DNA of 57,773 nucleotides from JADHUC01 sp964617665 (GTDB lineage: Bacteria > Planctomycetota > Planctomycetia > Pirellulales > Pirellulaceae): assembly GCA_964617665.1 (NCBI GenBank), contig CAZUAH010000019.1, positions 1 to 57,773 of the forward strand, in the 5' to 3' direction. The notes below the pieces were generated by a model. The model did no database searches. It was not told the origin of the DNA and worked only from the letters and a program-made list of their open reading frames with translations. This document shows positions 25,221 to 33,938 of this stretch, in pieces; positions within the stretch are counted from its first letter, which is position 1, and each line of letters starts with the position of its first letter. The position numbers and the translations under genes were made by a program.

Positions 25221-25710
25221 GCGCACCAAGTGCCGAAAAACGCACCTTTTTGACAATGCCTCTACAAACGCCAACCCATTTTCTACAGCGTCATGCGCGC
25301 AACCTGCCGTGATGTAACGGTTTACGGCGGAATGTCTGATTCGCTCATTGTGTTTCGCAGGGAAATTCCAGCGTGGGTGGTTGTGGACATATGTGCTACG
25401 CCACCCGGCGGAGGCTGCTCAACTGCTCTACGGTAGGCGACCTGTCGCACTGTAAAACGGCAGGGAGATATGCTTGATTCTGTGCGCCATAGACGGAGAC
25501 CAGGGACGCCAGCCCCGCGGACTCTACAGCCGTGTACGGTGCATCGTCGCGTCGCGCGTGCTAATGGCAACTTGCCGGTCTTTCCGCTATGCTATCGACC
25601 TGCGTTCTGGGTTCGTGCCCGCGACAGGATTGAAACCACATCCAATCACAGAACTCACAACTTGCTCTGCTTGGCCTGTATGAGCGCCATCACCAGAGGA
25701 GAAAGACATC
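25221..25710. other. Intergenic region before the DUF1080 gene
   Basis: About 490 bases with no supported gene; open frames on both strands lack ribosome-binding sites and protein-like composition. The end holds GAGGAGAAAG (about 25695-25704), the ribosome-binding site of the downstream gene. Confidence 0.4.
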
Positions 25711-26424
25711 ATGATGCTCAACCCACGAACAGCCCTTGCCTGCATGATCGCCGTGGCTCTCTTGGCTGTTACGTCCGCCTCTTCAGCCGCCGACAAACAG
25801 AAGGGCGTCGAACCGTTCAACGGTAAGGATCTGTCGGGCTGGGTTCTGAAGCGACCTCAAGGGAGCCAGTGGGTCGCAGGCAGCGCCAAGATGGACCCGG
25901 TCAACCCGCGCGAATTGGCCGTGACCGTGCCAGCCGAGGGCGAGGGGCAATTGGTCAATATGATAGGGCACGGTGTGGACATCTACACCGAACAGAAGTT
26001 TGGCGACTGCACGGTGACATTGGAAATGATGGTGCCGAAGGGTTCAAACTCCGGCATCTACCTGATGGGGAACTACGAAGTCCAGGTGCTGGACAGCTAC
26101 GGGAAAGAGAAGGTCGGGCTCGGCGACATTGGCGGCCTGTATGGGGCCGCGGCGCCGTTGTTGAATGCGGCAAAGGCACCCGGTGAATGGCAGGAGTTTG
26201 TCATCGACTTCCAGGCACCGCGATTCGAAAACGGCAACAAAGTTGCGAATGCCGTTTTCAAGAAGGTGACGTTGAACGGAAAGGTGATTCACGAGAACGT
26301 CGAGATGAAGGGCGTCACCGGCGGGAGCATCGGAGGCGGCGAAAAGCCTACGGGCCCACTGATGTTCCAAGGTGATCATGGGCCGGTTGCGTTCCGCAAT
26401 ATTAGAATTGCTGTCACGGAATAG
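25711..26424 (+). CDS. Secreted DUF1080 protein (3-keto-disaccharide hydrolase-like)
   Basis: A 237-residue exported protein with a signal peptide (about 1-27, cleaving after SSAAD) and one concanavalin-like DUF1080 domain: FNGKDLSGW at the start, GSNSGIYLMGNYEVQVLDS in the middle, and GPLMFQGDHGPVAFRNIRI at the end. DUF1080 is a very large family in planctomycetes; some members hydrolyse 3-keto-glycosides, and substrate binding is inferred for others. The strong ribosome-binding site is GAGGAGAAAG. It is separated from the downstream dehydrogenase by a palindromic repeat. Confidence 0.92.
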   Translation: MMLNPRTALACMIAVALLAVTSASSAADKQKGVEPFNGKDLSGWVLKRPQGSQWVAGSAKMDPVNPRELAVTVPAEGEGQLVNMIGHGVDIYTEQKFGDCTVTLEMMVPKGSNSGIYLMGNYEVQVLDSYGKEKVGLGDIGGLYGAAAPLLNAAKAPGEWQEFVIDFQAPRFENGNKVANAVFKKVTLNGKVIHENVEMKGVTGGSIGGGEKPTGPLMFQGDHGPVAFRNIRIAVTE

Positions 26425-26480
26425 TGGACTAGCGACATCGGAGATTCTACTGGGAAACCGCGACCTACGCGCGGCGCTCG

Positions 26481-26549
26481 CGTTTAACCGCGAGCCGGGG
26501 GCGTGCGCGACCCTGATGAACTCGCGCGCCTTCGGCTTGCGGTTAAACG
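26481..26549. repeat. Palindromic dispersed repeat
   Basis: The arms CGTTTAACCGCGAGCCG (26481-26497) and CGGCTTGCGGTTAAACG (26533-26549) pair with one mismatch around a GC-rich 35-base loop. The right arm resembles sequences at 74-99 and near 22472 (GACGCCTTCGGCTTG and GACGCCTACGGCTTG), so at least one full and two partial copies lie in this window. It fills the gap between DUF1080 and the dehydrogenase. Confidence 0.75.
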
Positions 26550-26580
26550 ATACTAGGTCCTCGAACGAAAGGAGCAAGCC

Positions 26581-27564
26581 TTGCTCGCTGGACAAATCAA
26601 CGTTCCACGAAAAGTCGAACTCATCGATATTCCCGAGCCCACTTTGGATCCCGCTCCCGGCGGCGGCGACCCTGGCGATATCATCTTTCAGCCCGAGTTG
26701 GCGTGTCTGTGCGGCTCGGATATGCCTTTTTTCCAGGGTGGCTATCCCGAGTGTGTTCCTCAAGTCGGGCATTCGCTGCACGAGATGATTGGCACCGTAG
26801 CGGACACCAATGGCAATCGATTCAAGCCCGGCGATCGCGTGTTGGCCGTGCCAGTGTTCCAGGTAGGGCTGTTCGAGCGATATCGAGTCACCGAAGCAAG
26901 GGCCATTCCGCTGGATCCCCGCGTGCCGGATGAACAGGCGGTGCTCGCGCAGCCGTTGGGGACTGTTATTTGCGCGCTGCGCAAATTGCCGAACCTACTG
27001 GACTTGAACGTCGCTATCGTCGGCCAGGGCCCAATGGGCCTATTGCTCTGCGCGACGCTGCGAAACCTGGGGGCCAAGCAAATCATCGTGGTCGACCGGG
27101 TGGATTATCGCCTGGACGTGGGCGAAAGCATGGGCGCTACCGCGGTGATCAATACGGAGAAGCAGGATCCAGCGGAAGCCGTTGCCGAACTAACCGGTGG
27201 TGTGATGGCCGACTTGGTGATCGAAGCGGTGGGCCACGGCGAGCAGGTATTCAACTTGTGTACCGAGCTTTGCCGGGAACAGGGACGGATCCTCTACTTC
27301 GGCGTGCCGCCGGCGACGATCGACGGATTACGGTGGCTGGACCTGTTCATGAAGAACATCAACGTCCAAACCACCGTGAATCCCGATTTTGAACGAGACT
27401 TCCCACTGGCCATGCAGTGGATCGCCGAGGGACGCATCGACGTATCGCCGCTGATCACGCATCACTATCCGCTGGACCGGATCCAGGAGGCTTTCGAGTT
27501 GTACGAAGGTCGGCGCGATGGGGCGCTGAAAGTATTCGTCGAATTCCCCAGCGGCAAGAAATAG
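26581..27564 (+). CDS. Zinc-dependent alcohol/polyol dehydrogenase (MDR superfamily)
   Basis: A 327-residue medium-chain dehydrogenase, likely oxidising an alcohol or sugar alcohol with NAD(P). Catalytic-zinc residues are visible: CLCGSD (Cys44) and GHSLHE, where the usual His-Glu pair is spaced apart. The nucleotide-binding motif is VAIVGQGPMGLLL (about 143-155). The four-cysteine structural-zinc lobe found in many relatives is absent. The start is a TTG at 26581 with a good AAAGGAG nine bases upstream; no ATG is suitably placed. It is followed 27 bases later by an EamA transporter, suggesting one transcript. Substrate cannot be named. Confidence 0.87.
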   Translation: MLAGQINVPRKVELIDIPEPTLDPAPGGGDPGDIIFQPELACLCGSDMPFFQGGYPECVPQVGHSLHEMIGTVADTNGNRFKPGDRVLAVPVFQVGLFERYRVTEARAIPLDPRVPDEQAVLAQPLGTVICALRKLPNLLDLNVAIVGQGPMGLLLCATLRNLGAKQIIVVDRVDYRLDVGESMGATAVINTEKQDPAEAVAELTGGVMADLVIEAVGHGEQVFNLCTELCREQGRILYFGVPPATIDGLRWLDLFMKNINVQTTVNPDFERDFPLAMQWIAEGRIDVSPLITHHYPLDRIQEAFELYEGRRDGALKVFVEFPSGKK

Positions 27565-27591
27565 CATCGGGATGCCAAGAGTGAGTTCTTT

Positions 27592-28476
27592 ATGAACGAG
27601 AAGGCCACTGGGCGTCTCCTGATCCTCGTCGCCGCGGTCATGTGGAGCACCAGCGGCTTCTTTGCCAAATCGCCGCTGTTTATCGATTGGCCTCTAGAAT
27701 TGGCCGGCATGCCAGTACGCGGGCCCCTGTTGGCCTTCTGGCGTGCCCTCTTCGCCACGGTCATTCTTCTACCCTTTGTCAGGCGACCTCGATGGACGCC
27801 GTGGTTGGTTCCCATGGTGTTGGCATATGCCGTGATGAACTACACGTTCTTAAACGCAATGACGTTGACCAACGAGGCGAATGCCATTTGGCTGCAGCAT
27901 ACGGCGCCTGTGTGGGTCTTCCTGGTCGGCGTCTTCGTGCTTGGCGAAACAGTCCATCGACGCGACTGGTGGCTGCTGGTCTTTTGCGTCATCGGTGTCG
28001 GCTTAATTCTGTGGTACGAGGTGCGAGGCCAGTCGACCGCAGGCGTGGTGTTTGGACTACTGGGTGGAGCGACCTATGCAGCGATCGTGCTTTCGCTAAG
28101 GCACCTGCGGAAAGAAGACGGCGCATGGTTGGTGATGTTGAACAACTTGGTAACGACGGTGCTGTTTCTTCCTTTCGTTGTCCACTACGACATCTGGCCG
28201 ACAGAAAAGCAAACGCTGTACTTGGCCGGTTTTGGCATGTTTCAGATGGGGCTGCCGTACCTGCTGTTTGCCCGCGGATTACGTCGAGTGGCCGGTCACG
28301 AAGCTTCGGGGATCGTGCTATTGGAACCGATCCTCGTTCCCGTGTGGGTATTTCTGGCCTGGCGAAACTCGTCAACGTACGAGGCTCCGCAATGGTGGAC
28401 ATTGGTCGGGGGCGGGTTGATTCTGGCCGGACTACTGTTGCGTTATATTGGATCGCGGCGCGATCCGCAGGACTGA
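27592..28476 (+). CDS. EamA-family (DMT) transporter
   Basis: A 294-residue inner-membrane protein with ten predicted helices in two EamA halves of about 140 residues each, the usual size for drug/metabolite transporters of this family. Hallmarks include MWSTSGFFAKSP at the start, NAIWLQHTAPVWVFLVG in the first half, and EPILVPVWVFLAW in the second. It lies 27 bases after the dehydrogenase gene and probably shares its transcript. The substrate is unknown; amino acids or small metabolites are typical. It ends one base before the convergent gene's stop. Confidence 0.9.
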   Translation: MNEKATGRLLILVAAVMWSTSGFFAKSPLFIDWPLELAGMPVRGPLLAFWRALFATVILLPFVRRPRWTPWLVPMVLAYAVMNYTFLNAMTLTNEANAIWLQHTAPVWVFLVGVFVLGETVHRRDWWLLVFCVIGVGLILWYEVRGQSTAGVVFGLLGGATYAAIVLSLRHLRKEDGAWLVMLNNLVTTVLFLPFVVHYDIWPTEKQTLYLAGFGMFQMGLPYLLFARGLRRVAGHEASGIVLLEPILVPVWVFLAWRNSSTYEAPQWWTLVGGGLILAGLLLRYIGSRRDPQD

Positions 28477-28477
28477 C

Positions 28478-30604
28478 TCACGGCTCTCCGATGACCTCGT
28501 ACAGTTCGCCGATATCGGGATCGATGCTCAGAGGCACTCGACGGAGCAGCTCCTGATCGCCAGCCAACTCGTCCCTCACTAGCGATTTCGTCACGTAGTC
28601 GGTGAAGCCGTAGTTGCCTGGACCGCGGTAGCGTTCGATTTCCGTCCAACTGACGTAAACGTGTGAGATTCGGTGTTCGCGCAGTGCGGCCGAACGTTCT
28701 TCGCGACTGCGCCCTTTCATCAACTGCTCGAAAACGCAGTCGTCGAAGCAGGTGCTGTACAATGCCGGCATCTCCAAGTCGAACGGCTGGGCATCGCCAA
28801 CCAGCAGGACGGTGTGGCCCTCGGGGACAACGTCATTGAGATAGCGATGAAAAGGGTTGACTCGCGAGATTGCGTGTTCGTCCGTTGGTTCGTCAGTGCG
28901 CAGTTGCTCCAGACCAACCAAATAGCGTCCATCGTGCCTATTAGTGGAAAGCAAGAACATCAGGTTCGCCAGCAACCCACATACAAGGATCGTTTGCGCT
29001 GTCAAACGCCATGGACGTTCCTTCGACCACGCGAACCCCACGCCTGCCAATAGGGCCACGATTGGTAATACGGGGACCCAAAAACGATCAATGCGATGCG
29101 TAGCCAGCCACCAGGCGAGCATAAAGTACAGGAACATCGCCAACAACATCCGCGCCAAGCGGCGATGCCGCGCCGAAACGAAGGCCATGACGGCCAGCGG
29201 GATCAACAAGGGGCTGAGCCAGTGGCTGCGCCAAGCGAACTGCTGAACCGAGTCGGCGGCTTGCGCCAAGGAGTACCGATGCCCGTGTTCGTTCAGCGGG
29301 ACTTGGTGAGCGCGGTTCCATTGTTCGGTCTTCTCAGGCGTTCGAGTTTCTCCACCAAATACGAGTGGATAAACAGGATTACCGGCCAACGCCCAATTCT
29401 TGCCCAGCCATAAGCCGCACGCGCAGAAGACCGCAAGCGAGAAAAGCACAGCGTGTTTCCAGTTGAATCTTCGCTTGTGAAACGTCGACCAGATGGCCAG
29501 GGGTATCACAACAAACAGCAGGGCGGGGTATTTGCAGGCAACGGCTGATCCTGCCAGAAAACCGGCCAATAGAATCCGGCTACGCGCAAGGGAAGGACCG
29601 TCTTGCGATTCTGAGTTCGAAAGTAGCGTGGCGTAAACCGCCAGCAGCAGGTAGAAGGCGACGGCTCCTTCGTTTAAGCCCTGGATCGAAACGTCGACTG
29701 CCCACGGAATGGAAATGTACACTAAGGCTGCGACGACGCCCGCTGTGGTCGAGACCAACCGTTTGCCCGCGGCGAACAACGCCAACGCCGTGAGTGGTGC
29801 AAAGGCGGCCATAACCGTCTTGCCTGCCAACGCTCCCCACCACCAGCCGAGTTTGCCGGGCGTGATAACCGTTGCGAACAGCGCGTGCATCTCGGCACCC
29901 AACGGCATGTTGCCGTAGATATTGTGCGCCATGAAGTCGATCTTCCCATTCAGATACCATTCTTTCGGGACCTGAAGGTGATACTCGCGAACGTCAAAAT
30001 CCCAGGGCGGCAACGCGCCTCCGAACAGAATCAGCAGCGCAAACGGCACTCCCAGCCAAAGGCCCCAACGTGGAAGCCAATCGCCGTTAGAGCTTTCGGT
30101 GGATGTTGCGCCGATGCAATCTTCGTCACTCCGCCGAAACGTCCCTCCTTTCCATTGCCAAGCGGCCAGTGCGACGATCGTTCCGATTGGGATGATGAAA
30201 CACCAAAGGCTGTGCAGCCCGCCAAACAGCCCAATGGCCAGGGTGAGCAGTGACAACTCGCTGAGTCCCACGCCAATGGAGAATACGACGATTTCCAAGC
30301 GGAATAGGCGGCGATCGCATCGGGCGACGGACATGGTCAAGCGACCGAAGACGAAAGCGATCGCAATGATCAAACCGGCGACCAAGAAGACCGGCAGGCG
30401 ATCCAGTACACCAAAATGGCTGTAGTCGCTGCCAACCCACGATGCCAAGACCCTGTCGGGGATGAAGATGATGAGCAGACTCTGTAGTCGGTCGGGAAAC
30501 GCGGTGTAGAAGGGGATCAGATACAAAGCAAGCCCCGCGAGAAACGCCGCTGTGGCCCATCCGATGATCGCCGTTCCGGACTGCCGTTCCCGTGCCACGT
30601 CCAC
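28478..30604 (-). CDS. Large membrane protein, likely GT-C-type glycosyltransferase
   Basis: A 708-residue polytopic inner-membrane protein with about a dozen predicted helices. It has the features of GT-C fold transferases such as the PMT/GT39 and ArnT group: an acidic motif in the first large loop after the opening helices (PPWDFDVREYHLQVPKEW, about 222-239) and HNIYGNMPLGAEM shortly after, then repeated hydrophobic helices and a C-terminal soluble domain (about 575-700). It would transfer a sugar from a lipid carrier to an exported acceptor. The C-terminal domain mentions no known motif. Family placement is by pattern, so the precise substrate is unknown. It converges on the EamA gene with a one-base gap and diverges from lnt. 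Confidence 0.78.
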   Translation of the reverse strand: MDVARERQSGTAIIGWATAAFLAGLALYLIPFYTAFPDRLQSLLIIFIPDRVLASWVGSDYSHFGVLDRLPVFLVAGLIIAIAFVFGRLTMSVARCDRRLFRLEIVVFSIGVGLSELSLLTLAIGLFGGLHSLWCFIIPIGTIVALAAWQWKGGTFRRSDEDCIGATSTESSNGDWLPRWGLWLGVPFALLILFGGALPPWDFDVREYHLQVPKEWYLNGKIDFMAHNIYGNMPLGAEMHALFATVITPGKLGWWWGALAGKTVMAAFAPLTALALFAAGKRLVSTTAGVVAALVYISIPWAVDVSIQGLNEGAVAFYLLLAVYATLLSNSESQDGPSLARSRILLAGFLAGSAVACKYPALLFVVIPLAIWSTFHKRRFNWKHAVLFSLAVFCACGLWLGKNWALAGNPVYPLVFGGETRTPEKTEQWNRAHQVPLNEHGHRYSLAQAADSVQQFAWRSHWLSPLLIPLAVMAFVSARHRRLARMLLAMFLYFMLAWWLATHRIDRFWVPVLPIVALLAGVGFAWSKERPWRLTAQTILVCGLLANLMFLLSTNRHDGRYLVGLEQLRTDEPTDEHAISRVNPFHRYLNDVVPEGHTVLLVGDAQPFDLEMPALYSTCFDDCVFEQLMKGRSREERSAALREHRISHVYVSWTEIERYRGPGNYGFTDYVTKSLVRDELAGDQELLRRVPLSIDPDIGELYEVIGEP

Positions 30605-30694
30605 TCCAATCTGGTCTCGGTGATTTGCTATATGCCAACTAGAATACGGTTTTCCTTGACTACATCAAATCCCATTGCACTGTGACAGCCACCC

Positions 30695-32503
30695 GTGAAT
30701 CGCGCCAGAAGACGCAAGCGTCATGCCACACGACAAAAAGATCCAGCGGCCGTAGTCGGTGAGAAGGCGTCGCATGACGCGGCGTCCGTCGACGAAGTCA
30801 ACCGGTTACCTTGGTATCGCGGCACATTCTCGCTGACCCTGGCCAGCGGCGTGTTGCTTTGGGCTGCGTTCCCTCCGCTGGACTTGTGGCCATTGGCCTG
30901 GGTAGCCCCACTGTTCTGGATAATCTTGATCCGACGTGACCGCCTTGGCGGCAAACGACCATATCTGGCGGTTTGGCTGGGTTGCACTTTTCACTGGTTG
31001 ATCATGCTGTACGGCATACGTCTGGCGCATCCAGTGTTGAATCTGGGTTGGGTGGCCATGTCGGCCTACCTGGCAGCGTACCCGGCGCTGTTCATCGGAC
31101 TGACTCGCGTTGCGGTGCACCGTCTGCGCATTTCAATCGTATTGGCTGCTCCCATCGTTTGGACCGGCATGGAATTGGCGCGAGGGCATGCGATAACAGG
31201 ATTCTCCATGGCGCTCTTGGGCCATACGCAGGTGCGCTGGGCGACGCTAATCCAAATCTCTGACATCCTCGGCGCCTACGGCGTCAGCTTCTTGGTGATG
31301 CTCGTTGCTGCCTGTATTGCCCGAATGTCGCCGACGGTCCAGCGAACGTCTGCAGGCTCCGAACCACGGTTAACGCTTTGGCCGCTCGTGCCATCCGTGT
31401 TCGCAGTTGCCGCCGTTATAGGCTATGGCGTCTACAGTCAGCAGGATTCCAGTTTGCCGCCGACGTCTGAACCGGTCCTGCGTGTGGCGTTGATCCAGTG
31501 TTCCTTCGATACCTCTTACGAATCTGATCCCGAGAAGAGCGAGCGGATGTACGAGTGGTGTCGTGAGCAAAGCCTCAAGGCTGTGAAGTCCCACCCCGAC
31601 CTCGACTTGGTCGTCTGGCCGGAATCCGCCTTCACTGGCGAGTGGGCAGACGTTGTTGTGGAAGGCGACTTGATCCCGCCTGACGAAGTCCCACTCGACA
31701 TAGACGAGTATCAAAGAAGGGTTGGGATATGGGAGGAGAAATTCGAACTGAAGACGACGAGGATTGCCACCGAGCTAAATGCAGGCCGCAACGATGCCCC
31801 CAACGCGAACAGCCGTCGTGTGCACCTACTGGCGGGAACCACCACGCATTGCCTCGGCCCTGGTGAAACGAGGCGATACAACTCCGCCTTGTTCATCGAT
31901 CCGAATGGACAGGTTGTTCGACGATACCACAAGATGCACTTGGTGCCGTTTGGCGAATACATCCTGCTCGGAGATATCTTCCCGTGGGTGTATCGACTGA
32001 CACCGATGCCGCATGGTCTGGACTCAGGTGAGAATCCTGCGGCATTCGAGTTGGCGGGCGTGAGAATGGCGCCAAGCATATGTTTTGAAAGCACTGTTCC
32101 ACACTTGATCCGTTGGCAGATCGCATCTCTCAGACAGTCCGGCAAATCGCCTGACGTTTTGGTCAATATCACCAATGATGGGTGGTTCAGGGGGGCCAGT
32201 ATCCTGGACTTCCAACTGGCATGTGCTGTCTTTCGCGCGGTCGAGAACCGTCTACCCGTGTTGGTCGCGGCGAATACCGGTTTTTCCGCTTCTATCGATG
32301 CGGACGGGAGGATTGTCCAACAGGGCCCCCGGAGACAGGGACAGGTTGTTTACGCCGAGATACACCTGGATGGGCGGCGGAGTTGGTACCAGAGTTTGGG
32401 CGACCTGCCAGCGGGTGTGTGCCTTCTGTTCTGCGTCTTCACAGGGGGAGTTGGCGTTGTCCAGCGCCTGCGCAGACCGAAAGGTAGCAAAAGAACGGAA
32501 TAA
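30695..32503 (+). CDS. lnt: Apolipoprotein N-acyltransferase
   Basis: Adds the third acyl chain to lipoproteins at the inner membrane. The 602 residues form an N-terminal membrane domain of several helices (about 45-270) and a nitrilase-type catalytic domain (about 285-560) with the complete triad: Glu310 (WPESAF), Lys413 (YHKMHLVPFGEY) and Cys463 (ICFES). NITNDGWF and RAVENRLPVLVAANTG are also typical. The start is a GTG at 30695 without a strong ribosome-binding site; the basic N-terminus before the first helix suggests it could begin a little later. A longer-than-usual insertion lies between the Glu and Lys motifs (about 320-380). Consistent with a genome rich in lipoproteins, such as the one at 40309. 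Confidence 0.94.
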   Translation: MNRARRRKRHATRQKDPAAVVGEKASHDAASVDEVNRLPWYRGTFSLTLASGVLLWAAFPPLDLWPLAWVAPLFWIILIRRDRLGGKRPYLAVWLGCTFHWLIMLYGIRLAHPVLNLGWVAMSAYLAAYPALFIGLTRVAVHRLRISIVLAAPIVWTGMELARGHAITGFSMALLGHTQVRWATLIQISDILGAYGVSFLVMLVAACIARMSPTVQRTSAGSEPRLTLWPLVPSVFAVAAVIGYGVYSQQDSSLPPTSEPVLRVALIQCSFDTSYESDPEKSERMYEWCREQSLKAVKSHPDLDLVVWPESAFTGEWADVVVEGDLIPPDEVPLDIDEYQRRVGIWEEKFELKTTRIATELNAGRNDAPNANSRRVHLLAGTTTHCLGPGETRRYNSALFIDPNGQVVRRYHKMHLVPFGEYILLGDIFPWVYRLTPMPHGLDSGENPAAFELAGVRMAPSICFESTVPHLIRWQIASLRQSGKSPDVLVNITNDGWFRGASILDFQLACAVFRAVENRLPVLVAANTGFSASIDADGRIVQQGPRRQGQVVYAEIHLDGRRSWYQSLGDLPAGVCLLFCVFTGGVGVVQRLRRPKGSKRTE

Positions 32504-32684
32504 ATGTGGACTATTTGCTCGATACTAGAGCAGAGCCGGGCTACGATGGACGATGCCTTTCAAATCAACTCCGAGGCCCCGGAGTGATTACTGTGGGCCG
32601 GTTAGGCGGCTGAATTATCAGCAAACGAGGCATAACGCATAAGCGATCTAATCTACGCAGCCTTCTTAATTTGAAACATGCTCG

Positions 32685-32714
32685 TTGACAGTGGGTTTGG
32701 GGCAAAACTATACT
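32685..32714 (+). promoter_or_regulatory. Sigma-70-type promoter
   Basis: A perfect -35 TTGACA (32685-32690), an 18-base spacer and a -10 TATACT (32709-32714) lie 43 bases before the start of the coiled-coil membrane protein. This is the best promoter match in the window. Confidence 0.8.
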
Positions 32715-32757
32715 AGTGCTGGATATCCAAGTATCGATTTCATAGGGGGATACGGTC

Positions 32758-33627
32758 ATGACGCTGCTTGGCAAAGTCTTCACCGTGCTCATCTTTATCA
32801 TGAGTCTTGTGTTCATGACGTTCGCTGTTGCGGTCTTCGCGACGCATAAGAACTGGAAAATGTATGTCACTAATGAAACCCCCAATGAGCAGTACGATCT
32901 GGGATTAATACATCAGCTCGCGCAATTGAAAGAAGCCAATGTCAATCTGCGATCTGAGATGGAGACGCTCCGCAGCGAGACGGCGAAGGAGCAGGCTGCA
33001 CGACGTCATGCGATCGGCGTGTTGGAGACAAAGTTGGCGGAAGTTGCGCAAAGCCTGACGGACAGGGAAGCCGAGTTGCGGGCTCTCCAGGTGTCTGAAG
33101 GTGAATCAGCCGAAGCGCTGAAGGTGGCCACGCAGGTGGTCGACGCATTGCAGGACGAGCTGAAGTTGTTACGCGTGGAGATCCGATCCACACAGGACGA
33201 TCGTGACACGCAATTCAACAAGCTGGTGCAGGCCACGGATCTATATCATTCCGCCCAGGGCTTCCTCCAGAACTTCAAAGAACGCAACCTGCAACTGGCT
33301 GCTCAGATCAGCGAATACAAACGCGTGATGGACGCGAACGGGCTCACTCGCGATATGGACACGACTGGAATTGCTCCGCCGCTCGACGGGATCGTCACAG
33401 CGGTTGGGGATAGGAACTTGATCGAAATCTCGCTTGGATCGGATGACGGCTTGCGGGTCGGCCACCGCGTGGAGGTATACCGCTCCAACGCCTATCTCGG
33501 TTATGCGGTCGTGTTGAAGACGGACCCCGATCGTGCAGTGGCTCAGGTTGACGAAAAAACACAACGTGGTTTGGTAAAGGTACGAGACAGTGTCGCCACA
33601 AAACTTAGCCGCACAAGAACTGGCTAG
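32758..33627 (+). CDS. Membrane-anchored coiled-coil protein (289 aa)
   Basis: An N-terminal membrane helix (about 7-28), a long coiled coil rich in Glu, Arg and Leu (about 50-200), and a small C-terminal beta domain (about 215-280: DGIVTAVGDRNLIEISLGSDD...VGHRVEVYR). The coiled coil plus beta-barrel ending resembles MreC-like or secretion-accessory architecture, but I see no sequence evidence for either, and I leave the function open. It is driven by the promoter at 32685 and overlaps the next small membrane gene by 38 bases, so the two are probably made together. Known in many planctomycetes from memory. Confidence 0.8.
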   Translation: MTLLGKVFTVLIFIMSLVFMTFAVAVFATHKNWKMYVTNETPNEQYDLGLIHQLAQLKEANVNLRSEMETLRSETAKEQAARRHAIGVLETKLAEVAQSLTDREAELRALQVSEGESAEALKVATQVVDALQDELKLLRVEIRSTQDDRDTQFNKLVQATDLYHSAQGFLQNFKERNLQLAAQISEYKRVMDANGLTRDMDTTGIAPPLDGIVTAVGDRNLIEISLGSDDGLRVGHRVEVYRSNAYLGYAVVLKTDPDRAVAQVDEKTQRGLVKVRDSVATKLSRTRTG

Positions 33628-33853
33628 CGGACAGCTGGAAGTCAAGCAACGCACAAGCGTTTACACGGTGATGTTGATTCTATCATTCATCGCCGTCTGT
33701 ACCGCGTGTACGCTTCTTTGGCTGGAATTGCACCGCTACGGAAAAATGCCGCAGTGGAAGACCGAAGGAGTTTCTCCCGCGACCTCTTCGCTGTATGTCC
33801 CGATGGACACTGATTGGCCATCTGCAGAGCGAACCACATGGTCCAGGGCCTAG
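33590..33853 (+). CDS. Small single-pass membrane protein (87 aa)
   Basis: An 87-residue protein with one central hydrophobic helix (about 26-46, VYTVMLILSFIAVCTACTLLW) and short polar ends. It starts at a GTG inside the 3' end of the coiled-coil gene (38-base overlap) and ends just before a strong terminator, so the pair forms a two-gene unit. Function unknown; it is likely a partner of the coiled-coil membrane protein. Confidence 0.75.
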   Translation: MSPQNLAAQELASGQLEVKQRTSVYTVMLILSFIAVCTACTLLWLELHRYGKMPQWKTEGVSPATSSLYVPMDTDWPSAERTTWSRA

Positions 33854-33884
33854 CTCGCTAAGCCTCAGCCAAGACACTACAATG

Positions 33885-33919
33885 CCGGTTTGGTGCCTCT
33901 GCACCGAGCCGGTTTTTTT
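33885..33919 (+). terminator. Strong intrinsic terminator
   Basis: A 12-base-pair stem (33885-33896 with 33901-33912, two G-U pairs) with a CTCT loop is followed by seven Ts. It closes the coiled-coil/small-membrane-protein unit. Confidence 0.9.
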
Positions 33920-33938
33920 GTGGGAAGGTCATCGAGCG

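Noticed and set aside
25322..25570. Leftward 82-residue frame upstream of DUF1080
   Set aside because: No ribosome-binding site, Arg/Pro-rich composition, no recognisable motif.
33795..33938. Upstream extension of the zinc-ribbon protein
   Set aside because: It crosses a strong intrinsic terminator and lacks conserved sequence; the ATG at 33939 with GGGAAGG is better.
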